Position numbers and translations under genes: made by a program. The notes under the pieces are model-generated. The model had not been told where the DNA came from, did not search any database, and saw nothing but the letters and a program-made list of their open reading frames with translations. This document shows positions 8,813 to 17,874 of a stretch of DNA of 64,000 bases, piece by piece (within the stretch, counting starts at the first letter, position 1; every line of letters begins with the position of its first letter). The stretch is from Deltaproteobacteria bacterium (lineage in GTDB: Bacteria; Desulfobacterota; Desulfobacteria; Desulfobacterales; SpSt-501): the NCBI GenBank assembly GCA_016219005.1, contig JACRCN010000045.1, positions 1-64,000 of the forward strand, written 5' to 3'.

Positions 8813-9015
8813 ACTCTATCTTCTTCTCGTTTGAATTCCGTATTGATGCCCTTCAGGAATCCACGGAGTTCTTTGATATCGCGTTCCGGTATAAGCTCGA
8901 CACGTCCAGCATATTCTATTACCTGCATTTTTTGGCCTGGACGAAGATGCAATGCATCCCTAACTGTTTTTGGTATAACGATTTGATATTTTGGTGATAC
9001 AGTTACTGTTTGCAT
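8809..9015 (-). CDS. vapB: AbrB/MazE-type antitoxin (VapB-like)
   Basis: 68 residues. The N-terminal half is a swapped-hairpin AbrB DNA-binding domain: VTVSPKYQIVIPKTVRDAL then LRPGQKMQVIEY. The charged C-terminal tail (residues 45-68) would wrap the PIN toxin. GGAGG precedes the ATG. Such antitoxins repress their own promoter. A partly symmetrical ATATCATGATCGATAT at 9049-9064, upstream of the start, is a possible operator, although the symmetry is imperfect. Confidence 0.86.
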   Translation of the reverse strand: MQTVTVSPKYQIVIPKTVRDALHLRPGQKMQVIEYAGRVELIPERDIKELRGFLKGINTEFKREEDRV

Positions 9016-9256
9016 AACAATTCCTCCATCGATCTGTTTTGTGTTACGATATCATGATCGATATGGTTTTGTAAATTATATTTATAGCTAACATTAGTTT
9101 AACCTGCGATGGGGCTTGTCCTCGGAGTCAGGTTGAAACTGTTGTTCGAAGTTCTTTCTTTATCATTTTTTCTTATTCAATTCTCTTTCTTAATAAATAT
9201 TGTCATGCCACAACCAAGCTTTTCATTTAGGCGTTTTGAAAATCCAAATTTTTCAA

Positions 9257-10714
9257 TCAGAACCGCATCTTGACGCTGTAGGTCATTTTTACTTCCTTGT
9301 CCTTGGGGACTGTCAGCGTGAATTCGGCCATGTGGGCATCGGTTTCCTTGTATTGGTGGGAGGAACTGAGCATGGTCCAGGCGCCGGGGATGGGTTCCAC
9401 GACCTTTACGACCACGTCTTCTTTCTTGTGATTTCTGACGGAGATCTCGAAAGCTGCTTCGTAGGTGTCCGCAGAAAGTTTCTTCCAGTCCGTCTGTTTG
9501 CGGCCCCCCACCACGTCAAAAGCGTTTCCCATCTTGATCCGGATTTTTTCATCCTTTGGAGTGTGGTCGACGAAATCCTCGCCGATGAACTGCAGGCTAC
9601 CCTCCGCGTCCTGTTTGTAGACCCGGACCACGCCTTTTGGCAGGGGGATGCCGAGGTTGTTTTCCTTCTTGTTCTGGATTTCGACGATCACGTTGATTTT
9701 CTGGTTTGAGACCACCTCGCCGTAGCGGCTGTGGTAATACGGGCGTGCACCGAAATAGACGAGTTCCTTCTTGACGGGCACCTGGTCGGCGGTGACGAGG
9801 CTGATCTGCTTGGCCTGGTTGTTTTTGAGAGTGGACGGCCGTTGCAGAGTGTAAATGTGGTATTCGAAAAATTCCTCCTCCTTGAACTGGGCTGGCGCCG
9901 CCTTGGGCGCGACAGCCTCTTTGGCAAGAATCCGGGCGCGAAATTCCTGGTCGTCCCGCACGCGGTTGACGTCCCCGGCCACCAGCTTCAAGGTGGCGTT
10001 GGAGTAAGCGGCCCCGCTCTTGTTGTCGATGGTGACCCATCCCGAGAGATCGGCGCGGTCATCGCGGGCGTTGAGCGTCAGCACATAGTCGGCCCGCCAG
10101 TTGATGGCGTTGGTGAGGTAGGTGGCCTCGATCCGCTGGGGTTTGGTGAGGCTGTTTTCGAGCAGCCACACCAGCGTGGGCTTGGCGGTCAGGTGCTCGG
10201 GCACCTTGGGGAACAGGATCCGCCCCGGGTGGCCGAAGGAGATATCTTCGCCGATCTTGAAGATCGGACCGCCGTCGATGGACAGCAGGGTAGCCGTCAG
10301 CGTGTCCTCGCGCTCGGTGTACTGGTTTTCGACAAAGAGCTTGACTTCCTTGCCGACGTATTTTTCAAGGAGCTTCTGGGGGTTGAGCAGATCGTACTCG
10401 TAATTCTGCTCGAGAACGCGCAGGCTCGACGCGCCGGCGAGCGACCTGACCTGAACGCTGGCGGGAATGATCTGGGAGGCCACGTCCATGAACCGCAGTT
10501 CAAAGGTGCCCGCGGGGAGCGACGCCTGCCGCTGGTCCTTCACCAACCCGAGGTTGACGTTGTAGATGGTCAAAGCGACGGCCGCCTGGTCCTCGACCCC
10601 GGTCGCCAAACGGTTCGCATTTTCGCTTTTTTCGGCCGCTGACGCGCCGGTGATGCCGGCCACGGCGGTGACCACCAGCGCCAGAAGGACGGCACGGTAC
10701 CATTTCGTTTTCAT
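9257..10714 (-). CDS. Exported DUF4139 domain protein
   Basis: 485 residues with a signal peptide (about 1-27, ending in GASAA). The rest fits DUF4139-containing proteins: an N-terminal beta domain (ALTIYNVNLGLVKDQRQ, MDVASQIIPASVQVRS) and a long beta-sandwich region with TYLTNAINWRADYVL and a C-terminal FTLTVPKDKEVKMTYSVKMRF. Family members are secreted or mucoidy-related proteins of unknown biochemistry. AGGAGA lies before the ATG. It runs the same way as tatD upstream, 67 bases away, and may share its transcript. Confidence 0.8.
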   Translation of the reverse strand: MKTKWYRAVLLALVVTAVAGITGASAAEKSENANRLATGVEDQAAVALTIYNVNLGLVKDQRQASLPAGTFELRFMDVASQIIPASVQVRSLAGASSLRVLEQNYEYDLLNPQKLLEKYVGKEVKLFVENQYTEREDTLTATLLSIDGGPIFKIGEDISFGHPGRILFPKVPEHLTAKPTLVWLLENSLTKPQRIEATYLTNAINWRADYVLTLNARDDRADLSGWVTIDNKSGAAYSNATLKLVAGDVNRVRDDQEFRARILAKEAVAPKAAPAQFKEEEFFEYHIYTLQRPSTLKNNQAKQISLVTADQVPVKKELVYFGARPYYHSRYGEVVSNQKINVIVEIQNKKENNLGIPLPKGVVRVYKQDAEGSLQFIGEDFVDHTPKDEKIRIKMGNAFDVVGGRKQTDWKKLSADTYEAAFEISVRNHKKEDVVVKVVEPIPGAWTMLSSSHQYKETDAHMAEFTLTVPKDKEVKMTYSVKMRF

Positions 10715-10781
10715 GGTTCATTCTCCTGCACATGGGGGTGAATCGGCCAAGGTATCGCCATAATAACAGGAATCGGCGGCC

Positions 10782-11570
10782 TTAAACAAGGACCTCGATC
10801 CGGTAAAGCCGGCAGGTATTCTCGAACACCCTGCGGCCCAGCGCCTCCGGGTCCTCGCCGCGCACCTCGGCGAGCTTCAGCAGGACCGAGCGCACAAAGG
10901 CGGGTTCGTTGCGGCGAAATCGCCGGCGATCAGGCTCCGGCACCAGGTAGGGGGCGTCGGTCTCCACCACCAGCTGGCTGGCGGGGATCTGGGGAATGAG
11001 CCGGCGCAAGGACTGCCCGCGCTCCTTGAGAGTCACGATGCCGGTGATGCCGATGTAATACCCCAGGTCGAGATAGCTCGTGAGCTCAGCGCGGTTTCCA
11101 CTGAAGCAGTGAATTACGGCCGCTCCGGACGACGGCGGGCAGGTGCGGAGCAGCTCCAGGAAGCGCCCGCCGCTGTCACGCTCGTGGAAGATCAGCGGCA
11201 GCCCGAGCTCGGCGGCGGTCTCGAGCTGCTGGACGAAACACTTTTCCTGCTCGTCCCGGGGGGAAACCATACGGTTGAAGTCCAGGCCGATCTCCCCCCA
11301 GGCCCGGACTTCGGGATTCCGGGAAAGGGACACCAGCTCGGCCAGCACGGCATCGCTGCACGCCTGGGCATCGTGGGGGTGAACGCCCACCGAGGCATAA
11401 ACGCCCGGGTGCGTTTTGGCCAGATCGACGGCCGCCCGGGATGTCCCGAGGGTGACGCCGATGGTCATCATGCGCGAGACCCCGGCCGCACGGGCGCGCT
11501 CGAACACGGTCTCCAGATCGCCCGTATAGGACGAGTCGTCGAGGTGGCAGTGGCTGTCAAATAGATCCAT
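10782..11570 (-). CDS. tatD: TatD-family metal-dependent DNase
   Basis: 262 residues, full length for the family. Motifs in order: DSHCHLDD (metal-binding HxH), GVHPHDA, WGEIGLDF, IFHERD, VIHCFSGN and ETDAPYLVPEP. These place the metal ligands of the amidohydrolase-fold TatD/YcfH nucleases, which act as 3'-5' DNases in the cytoplasm and have been linked to DNA repair. TatD and its YcfH/YjjV paralogues cannot be told apart from the sequence alone. Confidence 0.92.
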   Translation of the reverse strand: MDLFDSHCHLDDSSYTGDLETVFERARAAGVSRMMTIGVTLGTSRAAVDLAKTHPGVYASVGVHPHDAQACSDAVLAELVSLSRNPEVRAWGEIGLDFNRMVSPRDEQEKCFVQQLETAAELGLPLIFHERDSGGRFLELLRTCPPSSGAAVIHCFSGNRAELTSYLDLGYYIGITGIVTLKERGQSLRRLIPQIPASQLVVETDAPYLVPEPDRRRFRRNEPAFVRSVLLKLAEVRGEDPEALGRRVFENTCRLYRIEVLV

Positions 11571-11798
11571 GTCCGTTCGGGTCCGGTGCAGCGGTTCGAG
11601 AAGCCTCCAGGGGGAGAGGGCTTTTTAGCACCCCGGAAGTGGAATTTCAACACGGAGGCGAAGGCGTTGGTGGAAATCGAGAGCGGCCAGCCGCAGGCTC
11701 TCATCCGCCATTTTTATCTTGATTTGGTTCCTTTGATTTGAGAATATCGAAATTTGCGAAGATCGATGCTGCTTGATTTCACCGCATGGAGGTAAACC

Positions 11799-12641
11799 AT
11801 GTTCAAAATCGTCAAACGCGAGGAAATGTCCCAGGGCACCGTGGTGCTCAACGAAATCGCGGCGCCCCTTATCGCCAAGAAGGCCAAGCCGGGCCAGTTC
11901 GTGATCCTCAAGGCCAACGAAACCGGTGAGCGCATCCCGCTCACCATGGCCTATACCGACGCCCAAAAGGGGATCATCGCCGTGATCTACCAGGTGGTGG
12001 GCAAGTCCACCGCACTGTTCAAGACCTTGAAAGTGGGCGAGGGCTACCAGGACGCAATCGGGCCGCTGGGAAAAGCCACCCACATCGAGAAGCTCGGCAA
12101 GGTCGTCTGCGTCGGCGGCGGCACCGGGGTCGCCGTGCTGCACCCCATCACCCGCGGGATGAAGGAGGCCGGCAACCATGTCACCGCCGTCATCGGCGCC
12201 CGCACCAAGGACCTGCTGATCCTCGAGGATTTCATGCGGGCGGCCTCCCATGAACTGCATGTCTGCACCGACGACGGCTCTTACGGCCGCCACGGTTTCG
12301 TGACCCATGCGCTCAAGGACATTCTGGACAAGGAGAAGATCAATCTGGTGGTCGCCATCGGTCCTGTACCCATGATGAAGTTCGTCTCCAAACTGACGAA
12401 GGAGTATAATGTGCCGACCATGGTCAGTCTCAATCCCATCATGGTGGACGGCACCGGGATGTGCGGCGGCTGCCGGGTGTCGGTCGGCGGCAAAACCAAG
12501 TTCGCCTGCGTGGACGGGCCCGAGTTCGACGGCCACCAGGTGGATTTCGACGAGCTCATGCTACGGCTGCAGGCTTACTGCGAGGACGAAAAGGCCTGCC
12601 ACAACGAATTCTGTAGAATGGAAGAGATGGGGCGCAAGTAA
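11799..12641 (+). CDS. nfnA: NAD(P)-dependent ferredoxin reductase small subunit (NfnA/SudB-like, FAD and 2Fe-2S)
   Basis: 280 residues. A ferredoxin-reductase-like fold shows an FAD-binding RIPLTMAYTD (about 46-55), a nucleotide-binding VVCVGGGTGVAVLHP (about 103-117) and a C-terminal cysteine set GTGMCGGCRVSVGG...FACVDGPEFDG, which holds a [2Fe-2S] cluster. It pairs with the next gene as in NfnAB or SudBA. In anaerobes NfnAB carries out electron bifurcation between NADH, ferredoxin and NADP+. GGAGGTAA precedes the ATG. The family also includes dihydroorotate dehydrogenase electron-transfer subunits (PyrK), but the partner gene argues for NfnA. Confidence 0.88.
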   Translation: MFKIVKREEMSQGTVVLNEIAAPLIAKKAKPGQFVILKANETGERIPLTMAYTDAQKGIIAVIYQVVGKSTALFKTLKVGEGYQDAIGPLGKATHIEKLGKVVCVGGGTGVAVLHPITRGMKEAGNHVTAVIGARTKDLLILEDFMRAASHELHVCTDDGSYGRHGFVTHALKDILDKEKINLVVAIGPVPMMKFVSKLTKEYNVPTMVSLNPIMVDGTGMCGGCRVSVGGKTKFACVDGPEFDGHQVDFDELMLRLQAYCEDEKACHNEFCRMEEMGRK

Positions 12642-12732
12642 ACGACCATCGATAACGTGTATGGGGCGGTCACCTTTTGCCCTGCCGGCGGATCAAAAAT
12701 CCCAAAACCGGTCATCGAGCTGGAGGAACAAT

Positions 12733-14154
12733 ATGGCGGTTGAAACTGCTGCGAAGGAAAAAAAACAGAAAAAAGAACGTGTGCGGATGCCCGAGCAGGC
12801 GCCCAAGGTCCGGGCCCGGAACTTCATCGAGGTCCCCACGGGTTACACGCCGGAGATGGCGAAAGAGGAAGCCTCGCGCTGCCTGCAGTGCAAAAACCCG
12901 GGCTGTGTCGACGGCTGCCCCGTCGGGATCGACATCCCCGGCTTTATCAAGCTCATCCTGGAGGGCAACTTCACCCAGTCCATTCGCCATATCTGGAAGC
13001 AAAACAGCCTGCCGGCAGTCTGCGGCCGGGTCTGCCCCCAGGAGAGCCAGTGCGAAGGCAAGTGCATTCTGGCCAAGAAGGGCGAACCGGTGGCCATCGG
13101 CAACCTGGAGCGGTTCGCGGCCGACTGGGAGCGGGCGAACGGCACCGGTGCGCTGCCCCCGACGGCCCCGGCGACCGGCAAGAGAATCGCCGTGGTCGGC
13201 GCCGGACCCGCCGGCCTGACCGTGGCCGGCGACCTCATCCAGAAAGGCCATGACGTCAGCGTGTTCGAGGCCTTCCACAAACCCGGCGGGGTGCTGCTCT
13301 ATGGCATCCCGGAGTTCCGCCTGCCCAAGGACATCGTGGCCCAGGAGGTCAACTTCCTGGAGCGCCTGGGCGTGAAGGTGGAATGCAACGCGGTGGTGGG
13401 CCGGACGGTTTCCCTGGATGAGCTTTTCGAGGAGGGCTACCAGGCCATTTTTCTGGGCCTGGGGGCCGGGCTGCCCAAGTTCATGAACATCCCGGGTGAA
13501 AACCTGGTGGGCGTTCTCTCCGCGAACGAATACCTCACCCGGGCCAACCTGATGAAAGCCTACCTCTTCCCGAAGGTGGACACCCCGATCCCGCGCGGCA
13601 AGGACGTGGTGGTGCTCGGCGGCGGAAACGTGGCCATGGATTCGGCCCGCACGGCCCTGCGCCTGGGGGCGGACCGGGTACGCCTCGTCTACCGGCGTTC
13701 GCGGGACGAGATGCCGGCGCGGGCCGCGGAAGCCCACCACGCCGAGGAGGAGGGGATCGAGTTTTTCCTGCTCACCAACCCGACCCGCTACATCGGCAAC
13801 GAAAAAGGGCGTCTGACCGGCATGGAGTGCATCAAGATGGAACTGGGCGAGCCGGATGCCTCCGGCCGACGACGGCCGGTTCCCGTAAAGGGCTCCGAGA
13901 TCGAGCTCCCCTGCGACCTGTGCATCGTGGCCGTGGGCACCGGCGCCAACCCGCTGCTGACGAGTTCCACCCCGGATCTTAAGATCAACAAGTGGGGCTA
14001 CATCGAAGCGGACCCGAAGACCGGCAAAACCCTGAAGAAGGGCGTCTGGGCCGGGGGCGACATCGTCACCGGATCGGCCACCGTCATCCTGGCCATGGGC
14101 GCCGGCCGCAACGCCGCCAACTCGATCCACGACTACCTCATGCGCGGCTGGTAA
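12733..14154 (+). CDS. nfnB: NADPH-dependent oxidoreductase large subunit (NfnB/GltD-like)
   Basis: 473 residues from the ATG at 12733, which has GGAGGAACA just upstream. The open frame runs further 5' but inside the preceding gene. Iron-sulphur cysteines sit N-terminally (SRCLQCKNPGCVDGCPVGIDIPGF and CGRVCPQESQCEGKC, split here), followed by a first dinucleotide fold VVGAGPAGLTVAGDL, PGGVLLYGIPEFRLPK, a second GGGNVAMDSARTALRLGA and a C-terminal VWAGGDIVTGSATVILAMGAG. This is the GltD/SudA/NfnB architecture. Alone it would be called glutamate synthase small subunit, but no GltB is present and NfnA is immediately upstream. Confidence 0.9.
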   Translation: MAVETAAKEKKQKKERVRMPEQAPKVRARNFIEVPTGYTPEMAKEEASRCLQCKNPGCVDGCPVGIDIPGFIKLILEGNFTQSIRHIWKQNSLPAVCGRVCPQESQCEGKCILAKKGEPVAIGNLERFAADWERANGTGALPPTAPATGKRIAVVGAGPAGLTVAGDLIQKGHDVSVFEAFHKPGGVLLYGIPEFRLPKDIVAQEVNFLERLGVKVECNAVVGRTVSLDELFEEGYQAIFLGLGAGLPKFMNIPGENLVGVLSANEYLTRANLMKAYLFPKVDTPIPRGKDVVVLGGGNVAMDSARTALRLGADRVRLVYRRSRDEMPARAAEAHHAEEEGIEFFLLTNPTRYIGNEKGRLTGMECIKMELGEPDASGRRRPVPVKGSEIELPCDLCIVAVGTGANPLLTSSTPDLKINKWGYIEADPKTGKTLKKGVWAGGDIVTGSATVILAMGAGRNAANSIHDYLMRGW

Positions 14155-14187
14155 CGTTGATGCCTCGCTAAAAAAATCACCTTATTG

Positions 14188-14225
14188 AAGCAAGCGCCGG
14201 GAGCTCTCCCGGCGCTTGCTTTTTT
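14188..14225 (+). terminator. Rho-independent terminator of nfnAB
   Basis: AAGCAAGCGCCGGGAG and its exact complement CTCCCGGCGCTTGCTT form a stem of about 15 bp with a very small loop, running into six T. It lies 33 bases after the nfnB stop. Confidence 0.9.
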
Positions 14226-14441
14226 GCCCTCCGATCTCTCATTTCTGCCCTACACTTCCATTTACCTAACGTTTTAATCATTATTTCGATTCCTCCGTAT
14301 AAAACTCAAATTTAAGATTGTTAAGCCTGTTAATTTCGTATAAGACCTATTGCGCTTTCATTCCATAGCGTACAGGCGCGGCGCGCAATACCGCCAGCGC
14401 TCCTCCGGTACGGACAAACAATCGACGCCAGGGAGGGGGCC

Positions 14442-15071
14442 ATGTCATTCCGACTTTTTCCGAAAGCGCCCAAGTTTTTCGAATTTTTTCGCGAACAAAA
14501 TCGAATCATCGTCGAAGCCGCGACGGTGCTCAACACCATTCTTCTCGATTTCGACGAATGCGACGTACGCTGTCAGATGATCAACCGACTCGAGGCCAAT
14601 GGCGATGCCCTGAACCGGACGATCTCCCAGTTGCTCTCGAAAACTTTCATCACTCCCATAGACCGTGAGGACATTCACCTGATCAATTCGTCACAGGAAA
14701 CCATCCTCAATCACATCCAGGCCATTTCGAACCGCATTGGGGTCTACGAGTTCACCCGGATGCGATTTCCGGCACAACGGATAGTGTCCAACGTGAAGGA
14801 CATGGTCACTGCGATCGGGGTCCTGCTTGGGATGCTGGAAAACAAGGGGGAAGTAGCCGATTACGTGGGGCGGGTGAAGCATCAAAAGAAAGAGTGCGAG
14901 ATGCTGCTGCTGAGCGGTTTGGGTGAACTGTACGACAACCCCAACGATTCTCCGGCAGAGATGATGGAAATCATCAAGTGGACCCACGTGTACGACCGCA
15001 TCGACAAAGCCTTCAACCGGGCCTGGCAACTGGCCAAGGCCATTGAAGGGATCGTGTTGAAAAATGCCTGA
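14442..15071 (+). CDS. DUF47 (PhoU-like) phosphate transport accessory protein
   Basis: 209 residues, all-alpha, starting SFRLFPKAPKFFEFF, as in DUF47/YkaA proteins. FDECDVRCQMINRLEANGD and TPIDREDIHLI are the recognisable repeats of the PhoU-like helix bundle. Such proteins are encoded directly upstream of PiT transporters and are thought to modulate them. Here only 57 bases separate it from the TTG start of the pit gene. A strong AGGGAGGGGG precedes the ATG. Confidence 0.88.
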   Translation: MSFRLFPKAPKFFEFFREQNRIIVEAATVLNTILLDFDECDVRCQMINRLEANGDALNRTISQLLSKTFITPIDREDIHLINSSQETILNHIQAISNRIGVYEFTRMRFPAQRIVSNVKDMVTAIGVLLGMLENKGEVADYVGRVKHQKKECEMLLLSGLGELYDNPNDSPAEMMEIIKWTHVYDRIDKAFNRAWQLAKAIEGIVLKNA

Positions 15072-15128
15072 CCGGCTGGAATGGATCCACTCACAGCCCC
15101 TGGTTGTTGGCAGGAGAGGCAAATCAAG

Positions 15129-16157
15129 TTGGAACTGACGGGACTCTGGATGCTGGTAATCGGCACAGTGGCGGCAGCACTGGTGTTCGATACCATCAAC
15201 GGCTTTCATGACGCCGCCAACTCCATTGCTACGGTGGTTTCCACGCGGGTGCTTTCGCCGCGGACCGCTGTCCTGTGGGCGGCTTTTTTCAACTTCGTGG
15301 CCATGTTCGTGTTCGCGCCCAAGGTGGCGGACACGATCTCCAAAATCGTCTACATTCAGCAGGGAGACCCGGTTTACGTGGAGGTCGTGCTGGCCGGGTT
15401 GGTGGGTGCCATCGCGTGGGACCTGCTGACATGGTGGTGGAGCCTGCCCACCAGTTCCTCTCATGCTCTCATCGGCGGGTTTGCCGGTGCCGGCATCGCC
15501 TTCAAGGGATGGGAAGCGGTGCACTGGGATAAATTGTGGACGGTGATGCTTTTCATCCCCATCGCACCGCTCCTCGGTTTCGCCTTCGGGTTCGGGTTCA
15601 TGGTCGCCGTCTACTGGATCTTCCGCCAATGGCGTCCCATGGCGATCGACCGGCTTTTCCGGAAAGGGCAGCTGTTTTCAGCAGCCCTTTATTCGCTAGG
15701 TCACGGGGGAAACGACGCCCAGAAGACCATGGGCATCATCGTGGCGCTGCTCGTGGCCCACGGTACATTCACCCAAGACACCCAACTCTCGTTGACCGAT
15801 TTCAGCACGGCATGGATCATCTTATCCTGCCATCTCGCCATGGCGGTCGGAACCGCATTAGGCGGCTGGCGCATCGTTAAAACCATGGGAATCAAGGTCA
15901 CCAAGCTTCAGCCGGTCGGCGGGTTCTGCGCCGAAACGGCCGGTGCGGCCACGCTGTTCATGGCGACCTATTTAGGGATACCGGTATCCACCACCCATAC
16001 CATCGCCGGAGGCATCATCGGCGTCGGCGCCACCCGCAGGCTGACCGGCATCAAGTGGGACATCGCCATCCGCATCGTCATGGCATGGGTCGTCACCATT
16101 CCCTGTTCGGCCTTCGTCGCCGCGCTGACCTTCTTCGCCATTGCCGCCATGCGATGA
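15129..16157 (+). CDS. pit: PiT-family inorganic phosphate transporter
   Basis: A TTG start at 15129 is favoured because AGGAGAGG lies at 15112-15119; the frame also has an ATG at 15081 without a clear ribosome site. From TTG it has 342 residues. Duplicated PiT signatures are visible: FHDAANSIAT near the N-terminus and LGHGGNDAQKTMGII in the middle, with GGWRIVKTMGIKVTKL and ISTTHTIAGGIIGVG-like (VSTTHT) segments in the C-terminal repeat. About ten membrane segments are evident. It imports phosphate (or metal-phosphate) with H+ or Na+ and is paired with DUF47. Confidence 0.92.
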   Translation: MELTGLWMLVIGTVAAALVFDTINGFHDAANSIATVVSTRVLSPRTAVLWAAFFNFVAMFVFAPKVADTISKIVYIQQGDPVYVEVVLAGLVGAIAWDLLTWWWSLPTSSSHALIGGFAGAGIAFKGWEAVHWDKLWTVMLFIPIAPLLGFAFGFGFMVAVYWIFRQWRPMAIDRLFRKGQLFSAALYSLGHGGNDAQKTMGIIVALLVAHGTFTQDTQLSLTDFSTAWIILSCHLAMAVGTALGGWRIVKTMGIKVTKLQPVGGFCAETAGAATLFMATYLGIPVSTTHTIAGGIIGVGATRRLTGIKWDIAIRIVMAWVVTIPCSAFVAALTFFAIAAMR

Positions 16158-16166
16158 GGGGCATTT

Positions 16167-16709
16167 CTATCCGAAAAGCTCCACCCACCCCATGAACCGC
16201 TCTACCTTGTCCGTACCATAGGGTCTGAGGCTTGCAACGATTGCAGCAACGGACTTCTCGCAGGGTGTATCGCTGCCGTTTTTCGAGAAAAACTTGTCGG
16301 CGTAGCAGATGATCTGCTCCTCGACGGTGACAGGCCGCATGTCGCGTTCGGGCAGGGGCAGACCGCTGCGGCGGATGTCCTCGGCGCTGAGACCTACTCC
16401 CACGTGCCGTTCGCAGACCAGCCCGTGCCGGGGCAGCCCCAGCGCTTCCAGAATCTCGCGGCCGAGGATGCCGTGGCGGATATAGGGCTCGCGGCCGTGG
16501 CAGTCGAGGACGGGGCTGTCCGTCAGAAAGATCCCGATGTCGTGGAGCAGGGCGGCGCTTTCGACGAAGGCGAGGTCGGGCGCAAGGTGGGGGACCCGGG
16601 CCGCGGCGGCGAGCGCCTTTTCAGCCACGAGCCGTCCGTGTTCCAGAAGTATCCGGTGGGATTTTGAAGCCGGCGCGTAATGGCGCCCGATGATCTCGAC
16701 TGCGTCCAT
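16167..16709 (-). CDS. HD-domain metal-dependent phosphohydrolase
   Basis: 180 residues from the ATG at 16709. The frame is open further upstream but overlaps prfB, and the HD fold begins just after MDAVEIIGRHY. Metal ligands expected of HD enzymes are seen: His in LLEHGRLVAEKA, HDIGIF (HD pair) and RHGILGREILEALG with CERHVGVGL. Its size and ending (KVERFMGWVELFG) match small HDIG proteins of unknown substrate. It starts five bases after the prfB stop, so it is likely the last gene of an lnt-prfB-HD operon. Confidence 0.82.
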   Translation of the reverse strand: MDAVEIIGRHYAPASKSHRILLEHGRLVAEKALAAAARVPHLAPDLAFVESAALLHDIGIFLTDSPVLDCHGREPYIRHGILGREILEALGLPRHGLVCERHVGVGLSAEDIRRSGLPLPERDMRPVTVEEQIICYADKFFSKNGSDTPCEKSVAAIVASLRPYGTDKVERFMGWVELFG

Positions 16710-16714
16710 TCGAG

Positions 16715-17831
16715 CTAAACCGCTTTGGCGCCCTTCTTGTCTTTGGATAGGAGCACCCCTTCGATGAAGGGGTCGATGCCGCCGTCCAGCACCTCGTTCA
16801 CGTTGCCGATCTCGAGTCCGATGCGGTGATCCTTCACCAGTTGGTAGGGCTGCAGCACGTAGGAGCGGATCTGGCTGCCCCAGGCGATATCCTCCTTGCT
16901 GTCGTGTATTTCCTGGAGTTTTTCGTCCTGCTTTTGCTTCTCGCGTTGATGCAGCCGCGCCTTGAGCACCTTCATGGCGAGGTCCTTGTTGCGGTGCTGG
17001 GATTTCTCCTGCTGGCACTGGACCGCGATCCCGGTCGGCAGGTGCGTGATGCGCACGGCGCTGCTGGTCTTGTTGACGTGCTGGCCGCCGGAGCCGCTGG
17101 CACGGAAAACGTCGATCCGCAGGTCCTTATCTTCGACGTCCACTACGATTTCGTTGTCGAGCTCGGGATAGACGAAGACCGACGCAAACGATGTGTGCCG
17201 TTTGCCGCTGGCGTTAAACGGGGAAATCCGCACCAGGCGATGGACGCCGCCCTCCGACTTCATGTAGCCATAGGCGTTTTCGCCCGAGGCGGTGAAGGTG
17301 GCGCTCTTGATGCCGGCTTCTTCACCGGGCTGGTAGTCGATCAGTTCGAGCTTGAAGCCCTTGCGCTCAACCCAGCGGGTGTACATGCGGAAGAGGATCT
17401 CCGCCCAGTCCTGGGCCTCGGTGCCGCCGGCCCCGGCATTGATGGAGACGATGGCATTCTTGCCGTCGTCCTCGCCGTCCAGCATCAGCTCGAGGGCAAA
17501 GCGCTGCGCCCGCCTGTGCAGATCCTCCGCCTGGCGGCCGAGGTCGGCGAGAGTGCCTTCGTCGTTTTCCTCGACGGCCATCTCCAGGAGCCCCTGGTTC
17601 TCTTCCAGCTCTCGGGTCAACTGCTTGAAGCGCTCCACCCGGTTGCCGATGGCCGTGCGCTCTTTAAAAGCGATTTTGGCCTCGTCCGGCTTGTTCCAGA
17701 AACCTTCCTTGGCGACGAGAGCCTCGAGTTCCGCTAAGCGTTTTTCCTTGCCCGCCAGGTCAAAGACAGCTCCGTAACTGTTCAAGTTTGGCGGTGATAT
17801 TCCTCAGGGTCTGTTTGATTTCGTAAGACAT
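16715..17831 (-). CDS. prfB: Peptide chain release factor 2 (programmed +1 frameshift)
   Basis: Translation starts at the ATG at 17831 (AGGAGG just upstream), runs 23 codons to CTT, meets an in-frame TGA at 17762-17760, and must shift +1 to continue as GAC CTG GCG. The full product is about 371 residues, close to the family norm. SPF (in VRISPFNASG), the RF2 tripeptide that reads UGA/UAA, and the catalytic GSGGQHVNKT are present. RF2 releases peptides at UGA and UAA; low RF2 favours the shift, giving autoregulation. Without the shift only a 23-residue peptide is made. A TTG-started frame from 17785 would give a shortened protein and is probably not the true form. Confidence 0.95.
17760..17776 (-). 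promoter_or_regulatory. Programmed +1 ribosomal frameshift site of prfB
   Basis: On the minus strand the sequence reads ACGGAGCTGTCTTTGAC. CTT is the slippery codon and TGA-C the poorly terminating stop. GGAG shortly upstream is the internal Shine-Dalgarno-like element that pushes the ribosome forward. This is the standard bacterial prfB recoding layout. Confidence 0.9.
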
Positions 17832-17874
17832 TTTTTTTTCCTCCTATGGCAGCGCGTTGTTTCGATCTGACTTC

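Noticed and set aside
9049-9064. Possible palindromic operator for vapBC
   Set aside because: The symmetry is imperfect at the centre, so it is mentioned only as a possibility.
9731-10642. 303-residue plus-strand frame
   Set aside because: Antisense to the DUF4139 gene, no motif of its own.
12712-14130. 472-residue minus-strand frame
   Set aside because: Antisense to nfnB, whose motifs are unambiguous.
16710-17018. N-terminal extension of the HD protein
   Set aside because: It lies inside prfB and the HD fold begins at the later ATG.
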